Assembly: GCF_002204745.1 (NCBI RefSeq)
Contig: NZ_NIRR01000005.1
Coordinates: forward strand, 62,001-126,000
Source: Hymenobacter amundsenii
GTDB lineage: Bacteria > Bacteroidota > Bacteroidia > Cytophagales > Hymenobacteraceae
Direction: 5' to 3'
DNA: 64,000 nucleotides
A model generated the notes under the pieces. The model made no database searches and was not told the DNA's origin. It worked only from the letters and a program-made list of their open reading frames with translations. Positions 34,163 to 43,181 of this stretch are shown one piece after another. Position 1 is the first letter of the stretch; each line of letters opens with the position of its first letter. A program made the translations under genes and the position numbers.

Positions 34163-36598
34163 CTAAAACTGCGCCTGCAACGTTACATAGAACCCGCGTG
34201 CATCAGCGGGGATGATGCCGGGGCCGGGGTAGGCGGTGGCGCGGCGGGTGAAGTAGCGGTTGTCGGTGAGGTTGTTGAGGCCGGCTTCGAGCTTGAGGAA
34301 CTTGTACTCGTAGCTGCCCGAGAGGTCCATAATCCAGTAGGCCGGAATTTCGCCGAACACGGCTGTGGATTCGCGCAGGGTGTTGGTGGCATCGGTGAAC
34401 TGGCGGCTGGTGTAGGCGTACTGGTAGGCCAGCTTGAGCGGGCCGCGGCGCAGGGTGAGACCCGCTTTGGCGATGAGCGCGGGGGCCAACTCCACCTTTT
34501 TGTCCCGGAACACTTCTTTATCGATGTTGTAGCGGGCATCAACCAGTGTGAGGTTGGAGAACACGCTCAGGCCGGTGCGGGCGTTTTCGCCCTGGAGCAG
34601 CCGCAGAATGTCGGCTTCCACGAACGTTTCGAGGCCCAGGTTGCGCGAGCGGCCGATGTTGGTGCGCAGCAGGTAGTTTTGGGAGCGCAACGTGTCCTTT
34701 TCAGGGCTCAGGCCGATGCGGTTGTTGTAAGCCAGGTAAAACAGGCTGGCATCGTAGGTGAACACCCCCGGCCGGCCGCCGCGCAACCCCAAATCGGCGC
34801 TGTAGCCCCGCTCGTCGCGTAGGTTCTGGTCGACGCGAATGCCAGGGTTCACGACGCGCATATCGTTGAAGTTGATGGCCCGGTAGTTCTGCGAGAAGTT
34901 GGCGTACACCTCCACCTGCTCGGTAGGCTTGAAACTGGCCCCGATGCCGCCTAGCAACAGGCCGCGGGTAGTCTGGCGCTGCTCGGCGAAATTCTCTTCC
35001 GAAAGGAAATTGTTGGCCTGGTCGTACTCTTTCTTGATAAACGTGCCGCGGGCGCGGGTTTGAATCCACTCATAGCGCAGGCCGGGCGTGAGGCTGAGGC
35101 GGGGCGTGAGGTTGAAGATGTTCTCCACGAATACGGCAGCGTTGCGGCTCGGGTACTTGTAGCCGGCCTGGACGATGGATATGTTCTCCTCGGGCGGATA
35201 CGTATAAAACGTAAAATCGGCGTCGGCGGCGCGGGAGCCGGGGCCCTGGCGCTGGTCGGTGAAGCCGTGGTAATAGCGCCCGCCCACCAGCAGCGTCGAA
35301 AACGAGCCGGCCAGGGCGTAGCGGTGGAGCAGGCGTAGCTCGGAGCCCACGTTGCGGAACTCGTCGCGGATAAGCAGGCGGGCCGTGCTCAGGTCGTCGG
35401 CCCGATCAATGCGACTCAGGTTGCCCAAGGCGGTGCGGTCGGCCAGCAGCCCGAAGGTGCGCCAGTTGAGGCGGGTAGCGTCGGAGAAGCGGTAGTCGGC
35501 GGTGGCGGCCAGCAGGTTCCAATTCACCCGAAACCAGTTGCGGGTGCGTTTGCTCTGACGGGCGTCCTGGGCAAACTCGGCGTCGGTGAGGCCGCCGGGC
35601 TGCTGGGCCAGGTAGTACATGCGGGTGTAGTCGAGGCCGATTGTGAGCTTTTCGGTGGCCGCGTGCTGCACGCTGGCATAGGCCGTGTGCACATCGAAGC
35701 CCGAGTTGGGCCGCCACCCGTCGCCGCGCTTGTACTGGTAGTAGGCGTAATAGTTGGTGCGCCCGAGCTGGCCGCCCACGCTGTTGAAGGAGTTGAAAAA
35801 TCCGAACGAGCCGCCCGTCTGCCGGGTCGTGAACTGCACCTTCTTATCCGTAGGGCCCCGGCGCAGCACGAAGTTGAGCATGCCGCCGAACTGGGTGCCG
35901 TATTGCAGCGAGGCCGCCCCGCGCACCACCTCAATGCGGTCCAGGGCCTCGGTGGGGGGCGTGTAATAGCTTTCGGGGTAGCCCAGTGCGTCGGCCGAAA
36001 TGTCGTAGCCGTTCTGGCGGGTATTGAAGTTGGCCGTGCGGTTGGGGCTCAGCCCGCGCCCGCCAATTCCGAGCTGGATGCCCGCCCCGTCGCTTTCCCA
36101 GATGTTGAGGCCGGCCACCTTGGCAAACACCTGGCGGGCGTTGTTGGTGGCCAGGTTGGCCGTCACGTTCTTGAGCTCGATTACCTCCGTTTTCTTGGCC
36201 TCATAAATAGCCGTGCCTTCCACCGAATTCAGCCGCCGAATCCCGAAGCCCTGTTCGCGCTGGCCCTCCACGTTCACCTCGCTCAGCTTCACATCAGCCA
36301 AAGGCGCCAAGGCAAAATCCAGCGTGGCATCGGCCGCTACTTCCATGGGTTTGGTGAGGGAAGTGAACTGCTCGGCGAAGGCCGTGAGGGCGTACGTGCC
36401 CGCCGTCAGCCCCTGAAGCCGGTAGCGCCCCTCGGCATCGGTGCGGGTAAGCTGGCCCGAACCGGCCACCAGCACCTCCGCCCGGGCCACCGGCTGCCCC
36501 GTGCGGGCATTGGTTACCCGCCCGCTCAGCGTCAGGTTCTGGCTGAACCCAGGGAAGGTGAGCAAGAGTAGCAGGAGCAGGGTGAGTAAGCGGGGCAT
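34163..36598 (-). CDS. TonB-dependent outer-membrane receptor (FecA-like)
   Basis: An 811-residue receptor. Signal peptide MPRLLTLLLLLLLTFPGFSQ; a carboxypeptidase-regulatory-like beta-sandwich (LTLSGRVTNARTGQPVARAE) at about residues 22-105; a plug domain (ESDGAGIQLGIGGRGLSPNR, LDRIEVVRGAASLQYGTQFG); then a 22-strand barrel ending in GFYVTLQAQF with the terminal aromatic residue needed for insertion. The plug resembles FecA/FhuA-type siderophore receptors. It is the last gene of a leftward group with an HTTM protein, imelysin and DUF4856, which points to iron or haem-type metal uptake. A mosaic repeat separates it from the HTTM gene. Confidence 0.88.
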   Translation of the reverse strand: MPRLLTLLLLLLLTFPGFSQNLTLSGRVTNARTGQPVARAEVLVAGSGQLTRTDAEGRYRLQGLTAGTYALTAFAEQFTSLTKPMEVAADATLDFALAPLADVKLSEVNVEGQREQGFGIRRLNSVEGTAIYEAKKTEVIELKNVTANLATNNARQVFAKVAGLNIWESDGAGIQLGIGGRGLSPNRTANFNTRQNGYDISADALGYPESYYTPPTEALDRIEVVRGAASLQYGTQFGGMLNFVLRRGPTDKKVQFTTRQTGGSFGFFNSFNSVGGQLGRTNYYAYYQYKRGDGWRPNSGFDVHTAYASVQHAATEKLTIGLDYTRMYYLAQQPGGLTDAEFAQDARQSKRTRNWFRVNWNLLAATADYRFSDATRLNWRTFGLLADRTALGNLSRIDRADDLSTARLLIRDEFRNVGSELRLLHRYALAGSFSTLLVGGRYYHGFTDQRQGPGSRAADADFTFYTYPPEENISIVQAGYKYPSRNAAVFVENIFNLTPRLSLTPGLRYEWIQTRARGTFIKKEYDQANNFLSEENFAEQRQTTRGLLLGGIGASFKPTEQVEVYANFSQNYRAINFNDMRVVNPGIRVDQNLRDERGYSADLGLRGGRPGVFTYDASLFYLAYNNRIGLSPEKDTLRSQNYLLRTNIGRSRNLGLETFVEADILRLLQGENARTGLSVFSNLTLVDARYNIDKEVFRDKKVELAPALIAKAGLTLRRGPLKLAYQYAYTSRQFTDATNTLRESTAVFGEIPAYWIMDLSGSYEYKFLKLEAGLNNLTDNRYFTRRATAYPGPGIIPADARGFYVTLQAQF

Positions 36599-36632
36599 TG
36601 AGGGTGTGAGGTGAGTTGGGTTGAAATAGGGT

Positions 36633-36784
36633 GTCATGCTGAGCAAAGGCGCAGCCGGAGTCGAAGCATCTCTACCGCTTCGTTCAGGCGAAGCGCCTCA
36701 CCCTCCGGCCCCCTCTCCGAAAAGGAGAGGGGGAGCCAGACGAGTTAAGTTGGGTAGATGAGTGAGCGGTAGAGATGCTTCCGC
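36633..36784. repeat. Mosaic repeat: family A copy with a family D hairpin in its loop
   Basis: The left arm GTCATGCTGAGCAAAGGCGC...CATCTCTACCGC and the right inner arm GCGGTAGAGATGCTTC are family A. The loop holds a G/C-rich hairpin CCCCCTCTCC-GAAAA-GGAGAGGGGG (36709-36733) of the family D type. The outer right arm is missing, cut at the HTTM gene stop (36789). Confidence 0.75.
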
Positions 36785-36788
36785 TTCC

Positions 36789-38144
36789 TCATTCCCCAAT
36801 TGGCAAAATCCAGGACTTGGCCCCGAACCCTTCCTGCTGTTGGGTCAGGTCGAGTTTGGGGTTGATGAGCAGGCGGGAGCTGCGGCCGTTGAGCGTGACG
36901 TAGGCTTCGGCCCGCACCTGGGGGTTGGGGATGCCGCGGCGGCGGTAGTCGTCGCGCAGCAAGTGGGCGAATTGCAGGAGCATATCGGGCTGGGTGGCTA
37001 CCTGCTTTTCCTGCGTTACGGTGAGGTAGTCGCGGTTGCGGATTTCGGTTTCGTGGCCCGTGCGCGGGTCGAGCACGTAGAAAAAGGCCGTGCCGCTTTT
37101 CTCCATCAGCATCACCCGCCACGAGAAGCGGTAGCCCTGCTCGGTCCAGAATAGCGAACCCGGATACAGCACGAACCGCCACGGCACCAGCACCTGCACC
37201 AGCAACCATACCCCCAGCGCGCCCACCAGCCAGGGCGAGGCGGCCACCGGAACCCGGGCCGCCGTAACGACCCGTTGCACTGCCGGCCGGCCCAGCAGGC
37301 GGCGAGCGGCGGCCAGCACTTGCTCATGGAATGACGCCGGGAAAAACAGCAGCGTGCTCACCAGCATGATGTAGGGGAACATGCCAATCTGAAAGAGCAC
37401 CGCCGTGAGCACATGAAACACCACCACCGTGGCGTAGGCCCAGCTGCGGGTGCGTCGGGCGCTCAGGAAAAACGGAATCGTGAGGTCGTAGAAAGCTCCG
37501 AACCAGCTGAACGCGTAAGCCACCCAGAGCTGGTCGAACAGCCAGCCGATGAGTGGCAAATCGGTGTGGGCAGGCAGCCACAGGCGCAGGGGCATGGCCT
37601 CAAAAAGCCAGTCGGGGTTGAGCTTGGCCACGCCGGCGAAAAAGTACACCATGCCCAGCTGGGTGCGCAGCAGCAGCCCGGCCCACTGTGGTACCGTAGC
37701 CCGCCAGCGCCCCGGCTGCCAGCGCGCATCGAGCGAAAACTGAGCATTAGCCGGCACCCAGATCAGTAAAAAAGCCACCACCGACACGAAGTAGTAGTGG
37801 TTGAGGTAATTGCTCTTGTCCAGCAGCTCGACGTAGGTAAACGTCAAAAAAAACAGCACCGCCGACCAACGGTACCAGGCCCCCAGCAGGATGCCCAGGG
37901 CCCCGAGCGCCATCAGCCCGAACACCACATGCATGCCCACCGCGCCGGCCGGCTGCACCCACTCGAACCCGTAGTAGGGAAAGAACACCTTGGGCGCTAC
38001 GTACAGCTCGGTAATCCAGCCCTTGGCCGCAAACCGCGCAATACTGGCCAGCATCATGCCCCCAAACAGCACCCGAAACACCACCAGCGGGGCCGCCGAA
38101 ACCGGCCGCATCAACCAGGAAGTGGGGGAGGTAAAGGTGGGCAT
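36789..38144 (-). CDS. HTTM-domain (vitamin K carboxylase-like) membrane protein
   Basis: A 451-residue protein with about seven to eight hydrophobic helices in the HTTM arrangement: APLVVFRVLFGGMMLASIAR, GAVGMHVVFGLMALGALGIL, FFLTFTYVELLDKSNYLNHY and MVYFFAGVAKLNPDWLFEAM. The DKSNYLNHYYF stretch is typical of the gamma-carboxylase-like family. Bacterial members have no proven reaction. A soluble C-terminal part follows. Start at ATG 38144 is chosen because the longer GTG start lies in a family D repeat. It sits between imelysin and a TonB receptor, so an envelope or metal-uptake task is likely. Confidence 0.82.
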   Translation of the reverse strand: MPTFTSPTSWLMRPVSAAPLVVFRVLFGGMMLASIARFAAKGWITELYVAPKVFFPYYGFEWVQPAGAVGMHVVFGLMALGALGILLGAWYRWSAVLFFLTFTYVELLDKSNYLNHYYFVSVVAFLLIWVPANAQFSLDARWQPGRWRATVPQWAGLLLRTQLGMVYFFAGVAKLNPDWLFEAMPLRLWLPAHTDLPLIGWLFDQLWVAYAFSWFGAFYDLTIPFFLSARRTRSWAYATVVVFHVLTAVLFQIGMFPYIMLVSTLLFFPASFHEQVLAAARRLLGRPAVQRVVTAARVPVAASPWLVGALGVWLLVQVLVPWRFVLYPGSLFWTEQGYRFSWRVMLMEKSGTAFFYVLDPRTGHETEIRNRDYLTVTQEKQVATQPDMLLQFAHLLRDDYRRRGIPNPQVRAEAYVTLNGRSSRLLINPKLDLTQQQEGFGAKSWILPIGE

Positions 38145-38175
38145 TGGGGTAAATGCGGACTTCGTTCTAATGAGC

Positions 38176-38228
38176 ACCCCACCCCCCCGTCCCCCTCTCC
38201 CGGAGGGGAGGGGGACGGGGGGTGGGGT
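38176..38228. repeat. Family D inverted repeat, copy 3 (G-rich)
   Basis: ACCCCACCCCCCCGTCCCCC...TCTCC pairs with GGAGGGGAGGGGGACGGGGG...TGGGGT around a tiny loop. The right arm has four runs of at least four G and could form a quadruplex. It lies between the imelysin stop (38233) and the HTTM start. Confidence 0.85.
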
Positions 38229-38232
38229 ACGG

Positions 38233-39348
38233 TTAGTCGCCGTCGTTGTCGGTGTAGGTAATCGAAACGCCCAAGGCCGAGGGCATGTCGGTTTTGGTGA
38301 GGATGATGAGCTTCTGGAACTCGTCGTAGACCTTGCTCACCGTGGCCGGCTGGGTGGCTACGGCCTGGGTGAGCGGGCTGGGCACGGCGTTGATTGCCGT
38401 CAGTACGGCGTCGAACTGTTGCTCGATGGCGCCGGCCAGTGGCTTGCCGTTGTACTGGGCATTCACGTGGGTTAGGTAGTCATCGAGACCAAGGCCGTTG
38501 GTGGTGCCGACCTGCCCCAGAAACAGGTTCTTTTCGGCCTGCACATTACGCTTGAGCAGCTCCAGCGAGAGGTTGCCGTAGGGCGACTCCGCCTTCAGGG
38601 GCTGGGGGGTGCCCGCCGTGAACCGGCCTCCCGGGATGCCCACCTTGTAACGCTTGGTCATGTCGATGTCGGCGTTGAGCTGGTTAACCAGATTGGCCAC
38701 CGCGCTGCCCACGGCCGTGCCGGTGGCCTGCCGGAAAGTGCTAGTATAGCCGCCGGCCAGCCAGCCGTTGTAGGCCGCTTCGGTGCGCTGCTTTATTTCG
38801 GCGGCCACGGCCTTGGCATAGGTACCGCGTTTGGCCGAAGCCGCAAATTTGGCTGCCACCGCTTCGGGCGTCGCGCCCTCGTGCAGCAGATAATCCAAGG
38901 TCGGAAAGCCTTTGGCCGCCAGGTTAGCCGCAGCATTCAGATCAGTGGTGCCGGCTGTGATATTACTTTCAATCTGGGTTGTGGACGTCGGGTACACGTT
39001 GAGGTTGGAGCGCAGCATCTGTTGCTCGGCGGGGCCGAACTCGTAGCTGCTCACCGCCTGCCAGGCCAGATTAGCCTCGCGCAACTCCGTGCGGGCCGTT
39101 TGCAGCGTGGCTGCCGATGGGCTGGCGGTGAAGGCCGTAACGGCCGCGCTCAGTTGGGCCGCCTCAGTGCTCAACTCCCGCAAACCAGGTACTATCAGCT
39201 GGTCGCTGTAGTTAGTGAGCATGGCGGCCCGGTCGAAGGAGTCGGCGGGGGCGTTGTCGTCGGAGCTGCCGCTGGAGCTGCAGGCCGTGGTTAGCAGGGC
39301 GAGGCTTAGGGTGGCGGCCGTTAGGCGGAGCGTTTTCAGGTCAGGCAT
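38233..39348 (-). CDS. Imelysin-family (M75/IrpA-like) lipoprotein
   Basis: A 371-residue lipoprotein with signal TLRLTAATLSLALLTTAC. The helical imelysin repeats follow: NLAWQAVSSYEFGPAEQQML, LAAKGFPTLDYLLHEGATPE, and later LEL-LKRNVQAEKNLFLGQ. Imelysin-like proteins are iron-regulated envelope proteins whose enzymatic role is doubtful; proteolysis is not shown. It is encoded between DUF4856 and HTTM in a leftward operon ending in a TonB receptor. An ATG two codons upstream (39354) is also possible. Confidence 0.85.
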   Translation of the reverse strand: MPDLKTLRLTAATLSLALLTTACSSSGSSDDNAPADSFDRAAMLTNYSDQLIVPGLRELSTEAAQLSAAVTAFTASPSAATLQTARTELREANLAWQAVSSYEFGPAEQQMLRSNLNVYPTSTTQIESNITAGTTDLNAAANLAAKGFPTLDYLLHEGATPEAVAAKFAASAKRGTYAKAVAAEIKQRTEAAYNGWLAGGYTSTFRQATGTAVGSAVANLVNQLNADIDMTKRYKVGIPGGRFTAGTPQPLKAESPYGNLSLELLKRNVQAEKNLFLGQVGTTNGLGLDDYLTHVNAQYNGKPLAGAIEQQFDAVLTAINAVPSPLTQAVATQPATVSKVYDEFQKLIILTKTDMPSALGVSITYTDNDGD

Positions 39349-39447
39349 CAGCATAAAGCAAAATGGAAAAGCAACGGGCAGCACCGTTCCGCAGAGGGAA
39401 AAGTGCTGCCGGCTGCGAATAACAGAAGCACCGGGCCCCAGGTTCAC

Positions 39448-40548
39448 TTAAATCGTGCCCTTGATGCTATCAAAGCCGTAGGCCGTGCTCAGCAGGTTGA
39501 TGGCGTCGGTGATATCGGTGCCGGTGGTGAGGTAGAGGTTGTCGCCGATTTTGGCCAACACCTGGGCCTGCACCGCGTCGCTGATTTTCCGGTCGCCTTT
39601 GTAGCGCAGGCCCATTACGAAGCCCCGGGCCTCGGAGAGGTAGTGGCTCTTGAGGGCCTGGTCGGCTACTACGCCTTTAGCGGCGTTCAGCTCGTGGATG
39701 GCCGAGGCGGCGACTACCCGCTCCCACTCGGTGCGCAGGGCGGTGGCGGCGGCCGTTTTGCCGGCCATGTCATTGTTGGAGATGGCGGCCCGGCCCTTCA
39801 GGAAGGCATCCATCATTGTTTTGTTCGACTTCAGGGCCGGATCAACCTGGTTGCTGTAGTTGGCCCAGTAGGTGAGGCCAGTGAGGTTGGTTGGGAAATT
39901 GGTGGGGGCGCCGAAATAGCCGAACGCCTCGTCCCAATGGTGCTCCATGGCCGTGCCCTCGCCGGGCGTCACGGTCTTGTTGTCGACGGCGCTGCCAATC
40001 TTCTCATCCTTCAGGTAAGTATCCACGGCCTGGTAGTAGAAGACAGCCCCCATCAAACCCTTCTGAATCACCTGGCCCAGCTCCACGCCCTTGGCGTTTA
40101 CCAGGTACTTTTTGGTGCCATCGGCCGAGGTAAGGCGGCCGGCTGTGCCGTTGGTGGCGGGTAGGTTGGCGCTCAGGCTGGCCGTGGCCACGGCGCTCAG
40201 GTAACCATCGTAATCGGCCCGCACGGTGCTCAGCGTCTTGTCGCGCAGTTGCTTGCCGGCGGTATTCAGGGCGCTGGCTGCGAAGGGGTTATTGGTGTTG
40301 GCGTACATGTTCTGGAGCTTCTGGGCATCCAGCACCGCGCCGGTGTTGGCAGTTTTGATGTAGGCATCCATTTCCCCAAGCATGGCCATCCGGGCCTGCT
40401 GGCCGCTGTAGCTCACGTTGGCGAAGTTGTAGGTGGTGGGCACATCGTACTTAGGTGCGACCACCTCTTTATCGTCGGAGCAGGCGGTGAAAGTAGCGGA
40501 AGTGAGGGCCAGGGCGGCCAGGGTGAGAAAACGAGCAGCAACGCGCAT
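39448..40548 (-). CDS. DUF4856 lipoprotein, first gene of the iron-type operon
   Basis: A 366-residue protein with a lipoprotein signal (FLTLAALALTSATFTAC). The sequence then reads VPTTYNFANVSYSGQQARMA, typical of DUF4856, and has a helical body with HHWDEAFGYFGAPTNFPTNL and KTMMDAFLKGRAAISNNDM. DUF4856 proteins are commonly found beside imelysin and are likely structural relatives of it; the function is not known. The ATG at 40548 follows a well-formed promoter at 40592-40622 and is favoured over the longer frame, which would run through that promoter. Confidence 0.82.
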   Translation of the reverse strand: MRVAARFLTLAALALTSATFTACSDDKEVVAPKYDVPTTYNFANVSYSGQQARMAMLGEMDAYIKTANTGAVLDAQKLQNMYANTNNPFAASALNTAGKQLRDKTLSTVRADYDGYLSAVATASLSANLPATNGTAGRLTSADGTKKYLVNAKGVELGQVIQKGLMGAVFYYQAVDTYLKDEKIGSAVDNKTVTPGEGTAMEHHWDEAFGYFGAPTNFPTNLTGLTYWANYSNQVDPALKSNKTMMDAFLKGRAAISNNDMAGKTAAATALRTEWERVVAASAIHELNAAKGVVADQALKSHYLSEARGFVMGLRYKGDRKISDAVQAQVLAKIGDNLYLTTGTDITDAINLLSTAYGFDSIKGTI

Positions 40549-40591
40549 AGAAAAAGGGAGTGTCTTGTTTAGAATCGTTTCAATTATGACA

Positions 40592-40622
40592 CAAATGTAG
40601 AGGCCGATTCCCAATTGAGCAA
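40592..40622 (-). promoter_or_regulatory. Promoter of the DUF4856-imelysin-HTTM-TonB operon
   Basis: On the minus strand a TTG (40622-40620) is followed 20 bp later by TACATTTG (40599-40592), matching the Bacteroidota -33/-7 pattern. The start site would fall near 40585, giving a leader of about 37 nt. This is the clearest two-part promoter in the window. Confidence 0.65.
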
Positions 40623-40634
40623 GCTTATCTTTAA

Positions 40635-40647
40635 TTATTTTAAATAA
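40635..40647. promoter_or_regulatory. Dyad TTATTT-T-AAATAA, possible metal-regulator operator
   Basis: A 13-bp perfect dyad inside a wider AT-rich imperfect palindrome (AGCTTATCTTT ... AGAATAAGCT, about 40622-40656). It lies just upstream of the operon promoter. Fur-type sites are AT-rich dyads of this kind, but no consensus is proven for this lineage. Confidence 0.35.
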
Positions 40648-40887
40648 GAATAAGCTCAAACCATGCCCTGTGATCAGACTGGATGCACTGATTAGCTTAG
40701 CCACGGGCCCGGACCTCCTAGCATCGTCCGGACCGCTATAGGCTTGGTCGGGCAAAATTGAGCGTTGCGTTCCACCGCCCGTCAGCGTTTCACGTAGTAC
40801 CGGAAAACAAGAGTTGGGCTTATCTGGAGAGAAGCACGTCGTCTACCGCTGCCAGGTATAGAAACGGCCGCTTGTATTACTATTGTT

Positions 40888-42768
40888 ATGAACCTTTCGG
40901 ACGATTCGGCTTCCAGCAAGCTTTTTCTTAATGATACGGCGGCCTTTTTCGCGTTGAGCCCCCATGGGAAAATCCGGCAGGCGAGTCCTTTATTTGCGCG
41001 TTTGCTGAGTCGGGAAGCTGCTAGCCTACTGGGCCGCAACCTGTCCGAATATCTTCCGGCCCCTGACCTAGGCCGGTGGCAGCAGTTGGTATCCTTGGCC
41101 ATGGCCGGCGAAGTAGTACGCTACGAAGGGCCGGTACTGCTGCCGGGCAAAGTTGCGGAGTGCCGGATAACCTTGTTTCCATTGCTGGCCGATAGCCAGA
41201 TTACCGGCGTTTATGGTGTGGCTTCCCATCTCAGCGAGCGGGACCTGCCCACCCGGGCGGTGCTGGCGCGGGAACAACAGATGTCAGTCATCTTCGACAC
41301 CATTTCCGACGTGACATTTGTGTTGCAGGTGGAGCCTGGGGAGCAGTACCGCTTTGTTTTTACCAACCTGGCTTTTCACAAAATCACGGGCCTGCCTTTG
41401 GGAAGGGGAGTTGGCAGCTTCGTGCAGGACATTATTCCGGAGCCCTCCCTAACGCTGGTGCGCAGCAAGTACGCCGAGGCGGTGCGCACCCGCCAGCCGG
41501 TAGTCTGGCAGGAAACGACCGACTACCCCACCGGCCGCCTGATCGGGGAAATCACTATCACGCCGGTGTTCAACGAGGCCGGGGAGTGCTGCCAGCTGGT
41601 GGGCATCGTGCACGACCTGACTCGGCAGAAGCGGATTGAGGAGGACCTGCGCGTGAGCAACGAGCGGTTTCAGTATGCCATCAAGGCCACCACTGACGCG
41701 CTCTACGACTGGGACATGGCCACCGACATGCTGTACTGGGGCGAGGGCTACGAAACGCTCTTCGGCCACCGGCTCAGACAAAACCCGGAGCTGTTCAGCC
41801 AGTGGGCCGAGCACGTGCTGCCCGCCGACGCGCAGCGCGTGGTGGGTGGCCTGCGCTACTTGGCCTACGAAACCACCCAATGGCACTGGCAGGAGGAATA
41901 CCGTTTCCAACGCGCCGATGGTAGTTGGGCCTGGGTGTACGACCGGGGCTACATCGTGCGTGATGAGCAAGACCGGCCGTTGCGCATGATTGGGGCCATG
42001 CAGGACATTTCGGAGCGCCGGGCGGCTCAGGAGCGTCAGCGCCTGCTAGGCGAGCGGCTCTCGCGCCAGAATGCTGACCTGCAGCAGTTCACTTACATCG
42101 TTTCGCACAATCTACGGGCCCCGCTGGCCAATGCCCTGGGCTTCGCGCAGCTGCTGGAGCGGGCTGCACCGGGTTCCGACATATTCAATAATTCCTTGCA
42201 GAACCTGCACACCAGCTTGCGGCAGCTCGATGGTGTGCTCACCGACGTCAATACCATCCTGTCGGTGCGCGACCAGCAGGAGGGTTACCGCCCCGAATTG
42301 GTGCCGCTGGCCACCGTCTGCGCCGAAGCCCTGCAAGGCGTTAAGCAACTGCTGGAATCCTGCGGGGGGCAGGTACACGTGGCAATTGCCGATGAGCTAC
42401 GGCTGCCGGGCCGGCGGGCCTATTTCCACAGCATCTTCCACAACCTGCTCTCCAATGCTATCAAGTACCGCGCCGACGACCGCCCACTGCGCGTAGATAT
42501 CGAGGCGACGACCGATGCCGCTCAGTTCACCACTATAACAGTGCGCGACAACGGCCGGGGCTTCGATCTGGCTACCGCCGGCGATAACGTATTCCAGCTT
42601 TACCGGCGCTTCCATCCCGACCAAGACGGCCGGGGAATCGGCTTGTTTTTGGTCAAGGCTCATGTCGAGTCAATGGGTGGGCGGGTCAGTGTGGAAAGTC
42701 AGGAAGGGGTAGGAACCCAATTCCTTGTATACTTTAGCTCCTATGGGCATGAAAACCTACCTGATTGA
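40888..42768 (+). CDS. Multi-PAS sensor histidine kinase
   Basis: A 626-residue soluble kinase with no transmembrane helix. Three PAS-like segments are seen: about residues 15-115 (FFALSPHGKIRQASPLFARL), 130-250 (VIFDTISDVTFVLQVEPGEQ) and 255-375 (YAIKATTDALYDWDMATDML). The kinase core has the H box VSHNLRAPLANALGFAQLLE with His about 406, the N box FHNLLSNAIKYR, and DNGRGFDL and GRGIGLFLVK. The gene overlaps the next one, a single-domain response regulator, by 20 bp, so they are a translationally coupled pair. The PAS ligand is unknown. Confidence 0.9.
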   Translation: MNLSDDSASSKLFLNDTAAFFALSPHGKIRQASPLFARLLSREAASLLGRNLSEYLPAPDLGRWQQLVSLAMAGEVVRYEGPVLLPGKVAECRITLFPLLADSQITGVYGVASHLSERDLPTRAVLAREQQMSVIFDTISDVTFVLQVEPGEQYRFVFTNLAFHKITGLPLGRGVGSFVQDIIPEPSLTLVRSKYAEAVRTRQPVVWQETTDYPTGRLIGEITITPVFNEAGECCQLVGIVHDLTRQKRIEEDLRVSNERFQYAIKATTDALYDWDMATDMLYWGEGYETLFGHRLRQNPELFSQWAEHVLPADAQRVVGGLRYLAYETTQWHWQEEYRFQRADGSWAWVYDRGYIVRDEQDRPLRMIGAMQDISERRAAQERQRLLGERLSRQNADLQQFTYIVSHNLRAPLANALGFAQLLERAAPGSDIFNNSLQNLHTSLRQLDGVLTDVNTILSVRDQQEGYRPELVPLATVCAEALQGVKQLLESCGGQVHVAIADELRLPGRRAYFHSIFHNLLSNAIKYRADDRPLRVDIEATTDAAQFTTITVRDNGRGFDLATAGDNVFQLYRRFHPDQDGRGIGLFLVKAHVESMGGRVSVESQEGVGTQFLVYFSSYGHENLPD

Positions 42769-43177
42769 TGACGATAAGCTCGGCATCTACCTGACCGAGC
42801 AGCTGCTGCGGGCGGAGGGATTTTCGAATTCTATCAGCAGCTTCGAGTCGGCGCGCGAGGCCCTGGACAAGCTGCTGGGCGAGAAGGCCGATACCACGCC
42901 GCAGGTGATTTTCCTGGACCTGAACATGCCCCTCATGGATGGATGGCAGTTTCTGGAAGCTCTGCAACCCTACCGGGAGCGGCTGCTGGGGCACTGTTCC
43001 ATCTACATCCTGACTTCCTCGCTGGCCCTGGCCGACCTGGAAAAGTCCCGCCACTACGACTTGGTCACCGGCCTGATTCATAAGCCCATCGACAGTGGGG
43101 AAATCCGGGCCATTCAGGCGCAGCTGCAGCCTACCACCGGGCCGTCTTCCGGCCCCGCTGCACCAAGCCGGCCTTAG
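42749..43177 (+). CDS. Single-domain response regulator
   Basis: A 142-residue CheY-like receiver with no output domain. It begins MKTYLIDDDKLGIYLTEQLL; the acceptor Asp is in VIFLDLNMPLMDGWQFLEAL, with the Ser/Thr in YILTSSLALAD and the Lys in LIHKPIDSGE. It would accept phosphate from the overlapping PAS kinase and act through protein contacts or a phosphorelay. ATG 42749 is chosen; an ATG at 42743 is also in frame. Its stop is 4 bp from the stop of the convergent LTA-synthase-like gene. Confidence 0.9.
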   Translation: MKTYLIDDDKLGIYLTEQLLRAEGFSNSISSFESAREALDKLLGEKADTTPQVIFLDLNMPLMDGWQFLEALQPYRERLLGHCSIYILTSSLALADLEKSRHYDLVTGLIHKPIDSGEIRAIQAQLQPTTGPSSGPAAPSRP

Positions 43178-43181
43178 TTAG

